From: Nitratiruptor sp.
GTDB taxonomy: Bacteria > Campylobacterota > Campylobacteria > Campylobacterales > Nitratiruptoraceae
NCBI GenBank assembly: GCA_015494505.1
Contig: WGBB01000252.1
Span: 1 to 6,660 of the forward strand
DNA: 6,660 nt
Direction of reading: 5' to 3'
The notes beneath the pieces are model-generated. The model was not told the origin of the DNA, ran no database searches, and saw only the letters and a list, made by a program, of their open reading frames with translations. Made by a program: the position numbers and the translations under genes. This document shows positions 1 through 5,719 of this stretch, piece by piece. Positions within the stretch are counted from its first letter, which is position 1. Every line of letters starts with the position of its first letter.

Positions 1-430
1 CAATATATACACAGCAACAGTGCTCGCTTTCGTGGTAGGCGCACAAGAAGCGGCCAAACGTATGGAGAAAGTGGGCGGCGGCAGCATCATTACGCTTAGC
101 TCCACAGGCAATCTCGTCTATACCCCCAACTACGCAGGCCATGGCAGCTCCAAAGCAGCAGTGGAGACTATGGTCAAATACGCCGCACACGAGCTGGGAC
201 CCAAAAACATCCGTGTCAACGCCGTTAGCGGCGGTCCTATCGACACCGACGCCCTGCGCGCCTTTCCCAACTACGAAGAGGTCAAGGCCGAGACCATCGC
301 ACGCAGTCCTTTGGGACGTATGGGAGAGCCCAAAGACCTCGCAGGGGCCTGCTGGTTTCTGTGCAGCGACGAAGCCGGCTGGATAACAGGCCAGACACTT
401 GTGGTGGATGGAGGCACGAGCTTTAGCTGA
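1..430 (+). CDS. fabL: FabL-like enoyl-ACP reductase (SDR family), 3' part only
   Basis: This is the C-terminal 142 codons or so of a short-chain dehydrogenase/reductase. The frame is open to the left edge, so the start and the Rossmann TGxxxGIG cofactor site lie outside. Full-length members have about 250 residues. The active-site Tyr (codon 131-133) and Lys (152-154) are separated by six residues (Y-AGHGSS-K). This Y-x6-K spacing marks enoyl-ACP reductases, whereas ordinary SDRs have Y-x3-K. The following NAVSGGPIDTDAL and FPN segments closely resemble what I recall of Bacillus subtilis FabL, as does the C-terminal GQTLVVDGG. The family reduces trans-2-enoyl-ACP with NAD(P)H in the last step of fatty-acid elongation, in the cytoplasm. 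The stop overlaps the pgsA start by one base (TGATG), which fits a membrane-lipid operon. Relatives next to pgsA are sometimes annotated only as generic SDR or 7-alpha-hydroxysteroid dehydrogenase; the motif spacing argues for FabL. Confidence 0.82.
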   Translation, partial: NIYTATVLAFVVGAQEAAKRMEKVGGGSIITLSSTGNLVYTPNYAGHGSSKAAVETMVKYAAHELGPKNIRVNAVSGGPIDTDALRAFPNYEEVKAETIARSPLGRMGEPKDLAGACWFLCSDEAGWITGQTLVVDGGTSFS

Positions 431-969
431 TGAAGGGCAATATCAACATCCCCAACATCCTCGCCTTCGTGCGGCTTGCTATCGCGCCTTTGATGTTTCT
501 GTTTTTGGTGGATCGCGATCTTTTTCCCCACATCCACCCCTCCTGGCTCGACTACTTCGCAGCCTTTTTGTTCGTGCTAGCCAGCATCACCGATTTTTTC
601 GACGGCTACATCGCACGCAAATTCGACCAGATCACTCAGCTTGGCAAGATCCTCGATCCTCTGGCGGATAAGATGCTTACGCTGGCTGGATTTTTGGGCC
701 TCATGGTGCTGGGACGCGCCAATCCCTGGGCTATCTATCTCATCCTCACGCGCGAATTTTTCATCACGGGTCTTCGTGTGAGTGCCGTAGGTAGCGGCAA
801 GGAGATAGCCGCCAGTTTCTTGGGCAAGGTCAAAACGATTGTCCAGATGTTTGCCATCGGATTTTTGACTATGAACTGGACTACGCTCGGCGTACCGCTC
901 TTGTGGCTAGCCGTCGCTATCACGCTCTATAGCGGGTATGAATATATAAAAGAGTATCTGAAGGACTGA
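430..969 (+). CDS. pgsA: CDP-diacylglycerol--glycerol-3-phosphate 3-phosphatidyltransferase
   Basis: PgsA joins CDP-diacylglycerol and sn-glycerol-3-phosphate to give phosphatidylglycerophosphate and CMP, the committed step to phosphatidylglycerol and cardiolipin, in the inner membrane. The 179-residue protein has the full CDP-alcohol phosphotransferase signature: D55, D58-G59, A62-R63, G72, D76 and D80 (D-x2-DG-x2-AR-x8-G-x3-D-x3-D). It begins with NIPNILAFVR, typical of PgsA. Hydrophobic stretches near residues 10-27, 43-57, 81-95, 100-118, 135-150 and 153-170 fit the multi-helix membrane fold and normal length. The ATG overlaps the preceding TGA by one base. The nearest purine-rich SD candidate (GGAGG, 410-414) is 15 bases away, too far, so initiation probably depends on coupling to the upstream gene. 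PgsA is favoured over phosphatidylserine synthase by length and N-terminus. Confidence 0.95.
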   Translation: MKGNINIPNILAFVRLAIAPLMFLFLVDRDLFPHIHPSWLDYFAAFLFVLASITDFFDGYIARKFDQITQLGKILDPLADKMLTLAGFLGLMVLGRANPWAIYLILTREFFITGLRVSAVGSGKEIAASFLGKVKTIVQMFAIGFLTMNWTTLGVPLLWLAVAITLYSGYEYIKEYLKD

Positions 970-970
970 T

Positions 971-2029
971 ATGGGTATCGTTTGGGCACTTTTGGCGCTT
1001 TCTGTGATGATTTTCATCCACGAGCTGGGGCACTACCTGGCAGCCAAGTTTTTTGGCGTCAAGGTAGAGCGCTTTAGCATCGGCTTTGGGCCCGTACTGG
1101 CCAAGAAGGAGTGCTGCGGGAATGAATGGGCCATCAGTGCGCTGCCTTTGGGAGGCTATGTGCAGATGAAAGGCCAGGACGATACGGACCCCGGCAAAAT
1201 GAGCAGCGACCCAGATAGCTACAGCGCCAAAAAGCCGTGGCAGCGTATTATCATTCTTCTCGCAGGCCCCTTCGCAAACTTCTTTTTGGCCTATCTCCTC
1301 TACTTTGCCATAGCTATCATCGGCTTTCAAAGCTACGCACCCGTCATCGGCAAAGTGCTTCCAGACTCCCCTGCTTTGCAAGCGGGATTGCAAAAGGGGG
1401 ACAGAATCGTAGCAGTCGATGGCCACAAAGTAGAAACCTGGTCCCAAATGAGCGCGATGCTGGCCAAAAATCCCCATAGATTCGACCTTTTGATAGAGCG
1501 AAGCGGCAAGGAATTCCACATCCGGATAGCACCGAAAGTGCGAAGAGTCAAAAATCTTTTCGGCGAAGAGATCCAACGCCCGATGATCGGTATCGCACCC
1601 GCCGAGGAATATGTGACGACACGTTTTGGGTTTTTCGAGGCCACCAAGTACGCCTGGGATAAAACCATCGCCGCAGCCCGCTTCATCGTCATCGGTATCG
1701 AAAAGATGATCGAAGGTGTGGTCTCACCCAAAGAGATAGGCGGCGTTATCACCATAGTGGACGTCACAGCAAAAGCGAGCCAGATAGGCATCACGGCATT
1801 TTTGGCTCTCTGTGCACTCATCTCCGTCAACCTCGGTATCCTCAACCTCCTACCCATCCCGGCACTCGATGGCGGCCACATTATGATAAACTTGTATGAG
1901 ATGATCACCCGAAGGCCCCCGTCACCAGAAATGCTCTATCGCATCACCTATGTGGGATGGATTTTCATCATAGGTCTCATGGGGCTGGGGCTCTACAACG
2001 ATATCAATAGACTCTTAGGAGCGCACTGA
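971..2029 (+). CDS. rseP: RseP-type site-2 intramembrane zinc metalloprotease
   Basis: This 352-residue polytopic inner-membrane protease cuts membrane segments of anti-sigma factors and cleaved signal peptides. The zinc site is H17-E18-L19-G20-H21 in the first hydrophobic helix. The third ligand is D300 in the NLLPIPALDGG segment near the C-terminus. A PLGGYVQMKG loop (residues 59-68) is typical of the family. One PDZ domain lies at about 122-190 (GKVLPDSPALQAGLQKGD and on). Further membrane helices are seen near 93-117, 272-297 and 325-342. One PDZ domain and this length match the shorter bacterial RseP form, unlike the two-PDZ E. coli enzyme of about 450 residues. The start is supported by AAGGA (961-965) five bases upstream. 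Only one base separates it from pgsA. Its substrate cannot be told here; many Campylobacterota lack a classical RpoE/RseA pair, so signal-peptide or other membrane-protein clearance is plausible. Confidence 0.95.
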   Translation: MGIVWALLALSVMIFIHELGHYLAAKFFGVKVERFSIGFGPVLAKKECCGNEWAISALPLGGYVQMKGQDDTDPGKMSSDPDSYSAKKPWQRIIILLAGPFANFFLAYLLYFAIAIIGFQSYAPVIGKVLPDSPALQAGLQKGDRIVAVDGHKVETWSQMSAMLAKNPHRFDLLIERSGKEFHIRIAPKVRRVKNLFGEEIQRPMIGIAPAEEYVTTRFGFFEATKYAWDKTIAAARFIVIGIEKMIEGVVSPKEIGGVITIVDVTAKASQIGITAFLALCALISVNLGILNLLPIPALDGGHIMINLYEMITRRPPSPEMLYRITYVGWIFIIGLMGLGLYNDINRLLGAH

Positions 2030-2718
2030 TGGATATCTACAAACTTCGCGACAATTTCGACGCAATCGTCCAGCGCGTAGAGGCAGCCAGGATTCGGCGC
2101 AGCGAGCACCATATCGTCCAGATCGTGGTAGTGACCAAATATGTAGGAACACAAGAGATACGAGCGCTCTATGAACTAGGCCAGCGCGCGTTTGGTGAGA
2201 GCCGCGTCCAGGATCTCAAAGCCAAAGCAAGCGAACTAGATGACCTACCCTTGGAGTGGCACTTCATCGGCAGACTCCAAAAAAACAAAATCAACCACCT
2301 CATCGATCTCGATCCTTGGCTGATGCAGTCTCTTGATAGCTTGGAGTTGGCTTTGGAGATCGACAAACGCTTAGAAGCCAAAGGCAAAAAGATGCAGTGC
2401 CTTTTGCAAATCAACAGCGCAAAAGAGGAGACAAAAGCGGGCGTGATGCCTGAATGCGCCTATGACGAGTATCTCAAAATCGTCGAAGAGACGAAGCATA
2501 TCGATCTCGTGGGAGTGATGACCATCGGCGCGCACACCGATGAGAGAGAAAAGATTAAGGAGAGTTTCGAGACCACCTACAAAATCTACGAAGCACTCAA
2601 GCCCCATGGAGCCGAGATTTGCTCCATGGGTATGAGTAATGACTTCGAGCTAGCGATCGAGTGCGGCTCCAATATGGTGCGTATCGGCAGCCTTTTTTTC
2701 GAAGGCATCAATCCTTAG
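2029..2718 (+). CDS. yggS: YggS/PLPBP-family pyridoxal-phosphate homeostasis protein
   Basis: This 229-residue protein belongs to the PLP-binding family related to the N-terminal barrel of alanine racemase. Members have no known enzyme activity and buffer PLP supply and amino-acid pools in the cytoplasm. The PLP lysine is K37 in VVVTKY. Other family marks are WHFIGRLQKNK (77-87), QINSAKEETKAG (127-138, usually N-x-xxExxKxG), MGMSNDFELAI (200-210) and the phosphate-binding end GSNMVRIGSLFFE (213-225). The usual FGEN near residue 57 is FGES here, a minor deviation. Length is normal for the family. AGGAG (2017-2021) lies seven bases before the ATG, which overlaps the rseP stop by one base (TGATG). 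It is the last gene of the rightward operon, and its 3' end overlaps an oppositely oriented gene by 11 bases. Confidence 0.94.
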   Translation: MDIYKLRDNFDAIVQRVEAARIRRSEHHIVQIVVVTKYVGTQEIRALYELGQRAFGESRVQDLKAKASELDDLPLEWHFIGRLQKNKINHLIDLDPWLMQSLDSLELALEIDKRLEAKGKKMQCLLQINSAKEETKAGVMPECAYDEYLKIVEETKHIDLVGVMTIGAHTDEREKIKESFETTYKIYEALKPHGAEICSMGMSNDFELAIECGSNMVRIGSLFFEGINP

Positions 2719-2938
2719 GACAGCTTGGCGGTTCGGTGTCGCATTCGCCGCCGCAGTGTTTTGCTTCGAGTGTTTCGAGCTCTTTGCGCATCTCGGTGAG
2801 GATCAGCTTCGCAGCCACGTCCTCATCGAGCTCGGGAATATCCCAGCCGTAACGTTTGAGCCATTTATAAAAGACATCGCGCGTATCTTCGCGAATTTCA
2901 TCGGAGTATTTGCAGTCTTCTTTGAATTCAGCTCGCAT
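2708..2938 (-). CDS. Small acidic protein of unknown function with Cys-bearing tail
   Basis: I do not recognise a named family. The 76-residue product is charged and soluble-looking, with no signal peptide or membrane segment. Residues 14-60 (DEIREDTRDVFYKWLKRYGW, then DIPELDEDVAAKLILTEM) look mostly helical. Four cysteines occur: C9, and C62, C66 and C73 in a tail rich in Gly and Pro (C-x3-C-x6-C), which could bind metal or form disulfides; that is inference. The start at 2938 is chosen over an in-frame ATG at 2944 because AAAGGA (2949-2944) overlaps the earlier ATG but sits five bases before the later one. The gene starts inside the end of truD (11-base overlap), so it is likely co-translated with it. 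The well-formed SD, coupling and sensible composition argue that it is real. A conserved hypothetical in Campylobacterota is plausible. Confidence 0.75.
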   Translation of the reverse strand: MRAEFKEDCKYSDEIREDTRDVFYKWLKRYGWDIPELDEDVAAKLILTEMRKELETLEAKHCGGECDTEPPSCPKD

Positions 2939-4019
2939 TGTCATCCTTTAGTTTTTTGTGTGCTATCTCTTCGAGTAGTACCGTAGCATAGCACCCTTTG
3001 GGTAAGAAGAAGTTTAATTCATACCAGGCATGTTCTTCTTTATAGCGCCCTTCAAGCTCTTCGACAAAAACCCACGCGTAGCGCCTATCGCCAAACTCTG
3101 TGATGTGCTCATCATCAAAATCCTTCTCTATCTCGCGGGCCAATCCTTCGGCTCGTTTGGTACGCCGTCCCGGCAGCAACCCCGTAGGAGCGATGGCACG
3201 CGCCGCGAAGCGCTCGCTCTCTGACCTCACATCTTCGGCAAAGAATATTTTGCCTCGTGGATAGTGCATCATCACATCCCCCGGCAAAAGCTTGAAAAAT
3301 CGGGGCTGTTTTTGGAGCTCTTCGATGATGCCGCTTGGCAAATCCAGCACCTGCGTTAGTTCTTTAGCAGAAAATGCGTTTATAAGCTTGCTCTGCTTTA
3401 TGCGCTCACTCAGCCACAAATTGAAAAGATGGCTCTGATAGGCGTTGATAAGAAAACGGCGCTTTTTTGGCTCACGGATACGCAAAGCACCTTCCACCAC
3501 TTTTCGCCCAAGCTCCCAGTTGTTGCCATCTATCCCGAATCTTTGGTAGCCAAAATAGTTTGGAAGCCCTTCTTTATCGATGATTTTGAGTACTTCGTCG
3601 ATTTTTCGGGCGGCTACCGGCAGCACTTTTTTGAGGCGCACGAAGAAGCGGTTGCCCTTTAAGTGTCCTAGGCGAATCTTGTTTGTATGGTAGGTGGTTT
3701 CAATGATTTTGATTTTGGGATGGCTGAAGTTTTTGAGAGCATCTTCATAGCGTTTCGGCAGGGATATGTACTGATATGTGAGCGCATTTTTGTCCTTGAG
3801 GCCCGCATAACCGATATCGCGCAGTTTCACGCCCAGATGTTCACTGAGAATCTGGAGCATCTGCCAGGTAGTGAGCTCCTTTTTGCGCACCTTTACTACT
3901 AAATGTTCCCCCTCGCCGCTAAAAGGATAGAGCGGCACCTCTTCTACGACGAAAGTTTCGGGCGACTGGCGAAAATAAAAATCGATAGGCGCATGGTCGA
4001 GATAGAAGATCCTATCCAT
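2928..4019 (-). CDS. truD: tRNA pseudouridine(13) synthase TruD
   Basis: TruD isomerises uridine 13 in the D-loop of tRNA(Glu) to pseudouridine in the cytoplasm. The 363-residue length is normal. The catalytic aspartate is D76 in GYAGLKDKNALT (70-81), the TruD-specific motif. NYFGYQRFG (154-162) matches the conserved N-[YF]-[FY]-G-x-QRFG block. The family's C-terminal LPKGxYATVLL segment is present at 339-349, with C343 where Ser is common. Residues 188-200 (RFLINAYQSHLFN) are also characteristic, and the insertion domain follows. The ATG at 4019 has AAGGA five bases upstream and overlaps the 3' end of the PIN-domain gene by eight bases; its own 3' end overlaps the small downstream gene by 11. 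As I recall, truD lies directly after thiL in Campylobacter jejuni; here a toxin-antitoxin pair separates them. With no gap for its own promoter, truD probably depends on transcription from upstream. Confidence 0.96.
   Translation of the reverse strand: MDRIFYLDHAPIDFYFRQSPETFVVEEVPLYPFSGEGEHLVVKVRKKELTTWQMLQILSEHLGVKLRDIGYAGLKDKNALTYQYISLPKRYEDALKNFSHPKIKIIETTYHTNKIRLGHLKGNRFFVRLKKVLPVAARKIDEVLKIIDKEGLPNYFGYQRFGIDGNNWELGRKVVEGALRIREPKKRRFLINAYQSHLFNLWLSERIKQSKLINAFSAKELTQVLDLPSGIIEELQKQPRFFKLLPGDVMMHYPRGKIFFAEDVRSESERFAARAIAPTGLLPGRRTKRAEGLAREIEKDFDDEHITEFGDRRYAWVFVEELEGRYKEEHAWYELNFFLPKGCYATVLLEEIAHKKLKDDNAS
2944..2949 (-). promoter_or_regulatory. Shine-Dalgarno site deciding the small gene's start
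   Basis: AAAGGA on the - strand lies five bases upstream of the ATG at 2938. An in-frame ATG at 2944 shares its last A and is too close to be used, so the shorter protein is preferred. The site lies inside the 3' end of truD. Confidence 0.6.
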
Positions 4020-4437
4020 TGTGATCCTTCAAAAACGCATCATAATCGAGGATCTTAACGCCACAATCGACAAATTTCTTGTCATTCGTCAAAAGAATAT
4101 CGCACTTATGCTCTTTTGCGCAAAAACATTGCAACGAGTCTTCCAAATCGTAACCGTGTTCCAATGTATATGCAATTGCATTTTCGATAACATTTTTTCC
4201 GAATGGAACAATATGCCAATTATCGTTCTCCATAATTTCTTGAAAAAAGATCAACACCTCTCTTTTTCTTTTTTTCACAATGTAGTAAATAGTAGTCAAC
4301 ATATCTTCCGAAATAAAAATATCGTAATCGTTCTTCACCAAAGCAGCAACAATGTGTATCGCTTTTTTGTTTCTGCTTCGTGTAGTTTCCAAAAAATCTA
4401 TTATTACATTCGTATCGAGAAATATCTTACTCTTCAT
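4012..4437 (-). CDS. PIN-domain ribonuclease, VapC-like toxin
   Basis: This is a 141-residue single PIN domain. The acidic metal-binding set is in place: D8 in IFLDTNVIIDFL (5-16), E44 in FISEDMLTTIYY (41-52), D100 in YDLEDSLQ (96-103) and D119 in LLTNDKKF (115-122). Such proteins are Mg/Mn-dependent ribonucleases, and VapC-type members often cut tRNA or rRNA. The N-terminal pattern and the late T-N-D resemble the PIN_3 subgroup, though I cannot assign it firmly. All four acids are present, so it is probably active. It follows a small antitoxin-like gene with an 11-base overlap, the usual antitoxin-first order. Base composition is clearly lower in GC than the flanking genes (117 G+C of 360 bases over 4081-4440 by hand count), which suggests acquisition. 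Only weak SD-like AAGAGA precedes the ATG, so translation is probably coupled to the antitoxin. Confidence 0.88.
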   Translation of the reverse strand: MKSKIFLDTNVIIDFLETTRSRNKKAIHIVAALVKNDYDIFISEDMLTTIYYIVKKRKREVLIFFQEIMENDNWHIVPFGKNVIENAIAYTLEHGYDLEDSLQCFCAKEHKCDILLTNDKKFVDCGVKILDYDAFLKDHNG

Positions 4438-4711
4438 ATTTTTCTCTTTTCATAGCACGCAATTGCGAATATGGTACATCCGGAATTTCTCCCTCTAAAA
4501 TTCCAGCAAATTGCAAAATCCTATTGAGTTTTCTCTCTTTCTCTTTTTTTTCCTTCTCTTCTATGAGCTTTTTGATTTCGTCTGCATATTTATTCGAAAC
4601 AAAAATCCCTTTGCTCTTTTTGCTTTTCTTATCTTCTATCTCGATCAAATCATACTCATCCAAAATCTTGATGTTTCTTGCAAGCTCACGCACTCCGATC
4701 TTTTTTGTCAT
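4427..4711 (-). CDS. Phd/YefM-like antitoxin of the PIN toxin
   Basis: This 94-residue protein is probably the antitoxin that represses the operon and neutralises the PIN toxin. The N-terminal half (residues 1-45: IGVRELARNI, then ILDEYDLIEIED, then GIFVSNKYADEI) follows the Phd/YefM pattern of strand, helix, strand and a final Val-Ser helix. A strongly charged Lys/Glu helix follows (about 47-62), then a segment IPDVPYSQLRAMKREKYEE that would fit the toxin-binding tail. Start choice: AAGGGG (4723-4718) lies six bases before the ATG at 4711. An in-frame ATG at 4738 lies beside the -10 box and upstream of the expected transcript start, so it would not be on the mRNA. Composition is AT-rich like the toxin. 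Family assignment rests on pattern and context only; an AbrB-type or unrelated antitoxin fold is possible. Confidence 0.72.
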   Translation of the reverse strand: MTKKIGVRELARNIKILDEYDLIEIEDKKSKKSKGIFVSNKYADEIKKLIEEKEKKEKERKLNRILQFAGILEGEIPDVPYSQLRAMKREKYEE

Positions 4712-4717
4712 ACTACA

Positions 4718-4723
4718 CCCCTT
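4718..4723 (-). promoter_or_regulatory. Shine-Dalgarno site of the antitoxin gene
   Basis: AAGGGG on the - strand sits six bases upstream of the ATG at 4711 and decides that start against the upstream in-frame ATG at 4738. Confidence 0.6.
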
Positions 4724-4736
4724 GTTCGAACTTAAC

Positions 4737-4760
4737 ATATTATATGATAAAAGATAATAT
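4737..4760. repeat. Inverted repeat over the antitoxin promoter, possible operator
   Basis: ATATTAT (4737-4743) and ATAATAT (4754-4760) are perfect 7-base inverted arms around a 10-base centre. They cover the -10 box and most of the spacer. Phd/YefM and VapB antitoxins commonly autorepress by binding palindromes at this position. The arms contain only A and T in an AT-rich stretch, so chance is a real alternative. Confidence 0.4.
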
Positions 4761-4767
4761 TAGTCAA
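4739..4767 (-). promoter_or_regulatory. Near-consensus sigma70 promoter of the toxin-antitoxin operon
   Basis: On the - strand, TTGACT (4767-4762) is followed after exactly 17 bases by TATAAT (4744-4739). This is a perfect -10 and a five-of-six -35. Transcription should begin near 4732, giving a leader of about 20 bases that contains the AAGGGG ribosome site. The TGA of the -35 box (4766-4764) is the stop codon of thiL. The promoter would also serve truD and the small gene, which follow without gaps. Confidence 0.8.
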
Positions 4768-5582
4768 AAATGGTGTGCATGACATATATTGCGAAATCTC
4801 CCCCGTGTAGCACGTGCGAAAATCGTCAGCGGCGTACGGGTAGCCTGGGCGATACGCATGAGAGCTTCGCGCTCGGAGGGCCAAAAGGCGATGAGGAGTT
4901 CATACTCTTCGCCGCTGCAACCCACCGCTTTGGGGAGGGAAGTAAAAAAACGAAAGCCGACACGGTTGAGACGCGAGAGTTTGGCCAAATCATCGAAGAG
5001 TCCGTCACTAATATCCATCGCCGCCGTGATGTGTCTGGCGGCACGCTGCATGAAAGCTTGGCGCAAAACGGGTTCGGCAAAGCGTGACTTTTTACCCACT
5101 GTACCATAGCGCAGCGCTCTTGTAAGCTCCTTTTTACTCCCACCGAGTCTTCCGGTATAAGCAAGTAGCATACCCTCTTTGATAGGGCCTCGCCCGATGG
5201 GACGAGGACTCGAAGAGACGATAGTAATGCTAAAGCAGAGCCGCTCTCCCGCCACCGTATCGCCACCCACTATCTCACATCCAAAGGCATTGCACGCCTC
5301 TTGCAGCCCTTTTGCGATAGCTCTAAGCTGCTCTGGTCCAAAATGTTTCGGTATTTCGATGCCCACCAGCGCATAGCGCGGCTTGGCGTTCATCGCCACT
5401 GCATCGGAGATGTTGACCAGCATCGCCTTACGCGCAATCGCCTCCAGACTCATCCACTCTCGCTGAAAATGAATACCCTCACAAAAGATATCGTGGCTGT
5501 AAAGTCTCTTGCCTATTGTGGCTGCGTCGTCACCGATATGCTTACTATTAAACAAACTTATAAAAAAGGATTCCTTGTTCAC
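4764..5582 (-). CDS. thiL: Thiamine-monophosphate kinase
   Basis: ThiL phosphorylates thiamine monophosphate with ATP to thiamine pyrophosphate, the last step of cofactor synthesis, in the cytoplasm. The 272-residue product carries the family's metal and nucleotide motifs in order: GDDAA (17-21), D31 followed by CEGIHF (34-39), NISDAVAMNAKP (57-68), GGDT (106-109), the DISDGLFDDL block (190-199) and GEEYELL (224-230). It is shorter than the approximately 320-residue E. coli type, as I recall for Campylobacterota ThiL, and ends in the HHF I associate with that group, so it looks complete. The start is GTG, with AGAGGA (5596-5591) eight bases upstream. It is the first gene of the leftward operon; its stop codon lies within the -35 box of the next promoter, 52 bases before the antitoxin ATG. 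Confidence 0.93.
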   Translation of the reverse strand: MNKESFFISLFNSKHIGDDAATIGKRLYSHDIFCEGIHFQREWMSLEAIARKAMLVNISDAVAMNAKPRYALVGIEIPKHFGPEQLRAIAKGLQEACNAFGCEIVGGDTVAGERLCFSITIVSSSPRPIGRGPIKEGMLLAYTGRLGGSKKELTRALRYGTVGKKSRFAEPVLRQAFMQRAARHITAAMDISDGLFDDLAKLSRLNRVGFRFFTSLPKAVGCSGEEYELLIAFWPSEREALMRIAQATRTPLTIFARATRGRFRNICHAHHF

Positions 5583-5610
5583 GCTACCTATCCTCTATAT
5601 TTTGGTAAAT

Positions 5611-5619
5611 ATTGTAACA
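5611..5619 (-). promoter_or_regulatory. Probable thiL promoter (extended -10)
   Basis: TGTTACAAT on the - strand reads as an extended -10 (TGn plus TACAAT, 5616-5611). The start would fall near 5604, about 22 bases before the GTG codon of thiL, leaving the SD on the transcript. No good -35 is seen 17 bases upstream, which is common in Campylobacterota promoters. Confidence 0.45.
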
Positions 5620-5623
5620 AATT

Positions 5624-5640
5624 CACACTAAAAGAGAGTG
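5624..5640. repeat. Imperfect dyad in the divergent promoter region
   Basis: CACACT (5624-5629) and AGAGTG (5635-5640) form 6-base inverted arms with one mismatch around AAAAG. The dyad lies just upstream of the thiL -10 and upstream of the sdhA promoter. It could bind a regulator, but it is short and may be chance. Confidence 0.25.
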
Positions 5641-5675
5641 GCTCAAAACCTTTTAAAATTTTTTACGGCCCAAAA

Positions 5676-5684
5676 TGCTATAAT
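5676..5684 (+). promoter_or_regulatory. Probable promoter of the sdhA operon (extended -10)
   Basis: TGCTATAAT is an extended -10 with a perfect TATAAT (5679-5684). T- and A-rich sequence precedes it (5651-5664) in place of a clear -35, typical for this group. Transcription from about 5691 would give a leader of about 29 bases carrying AAAAGGA (5705-5711). Confidence 0.65.
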
Positions 5685-5719
5685 CAACAAAACTCTACAC
5701 CAACAAAAGGACAACCTGT

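Noticed and set aside
920..1576. Long - strand open frame (218 codons) opposite rseP
   Set aside because: It lies entirely over the end of pgsA and rseP, both certain by motif. It lacks recognisable domains and reads as an antisense shadow.
1333..1908. Second long - strand open frame (191 codons) opposite rseP
   Set aside because: Antisense to the PDZ and C-terminal regions of rseP, with Met/Arg/Ser-rich low-sense composition and no family motif.
2719..2770. Possible terminator after yggS (GGCGG with later CCGCC, then a short T run)
   Set aside because: The loop is long, the stem short, only four T follow after a gap, and it lies inside the coding end of the small - strand gene.
4021..4455. 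+ strand open frame of 144 codons across the PIN gene
   Set aside because: It is the complement of an AT-rich gene with clear PIN acids; the Phe/Ile/Asn-rich product fits a shadow.
4520..4580. Pyrimidine-rich run resembling a repeat or phase-variable tract
   Set aside because: It is the complement of codons for the Lys/Glu-rich helix of the antitoxin; there is no regular unit or long homopolymer.
4709..4738. Longer antitoxin start at the ATG at 4738
   Set aside because: It adjoins the -10 box and precedes the expected transcript start, and the SD fits the ATG at 4711.
4012..4767. Insertion sequence or target-site duplication around the toxin-antitoxin cassette
   Set aside because: No transposase, and comparing the two edges by eye showed no matching direct repeats.
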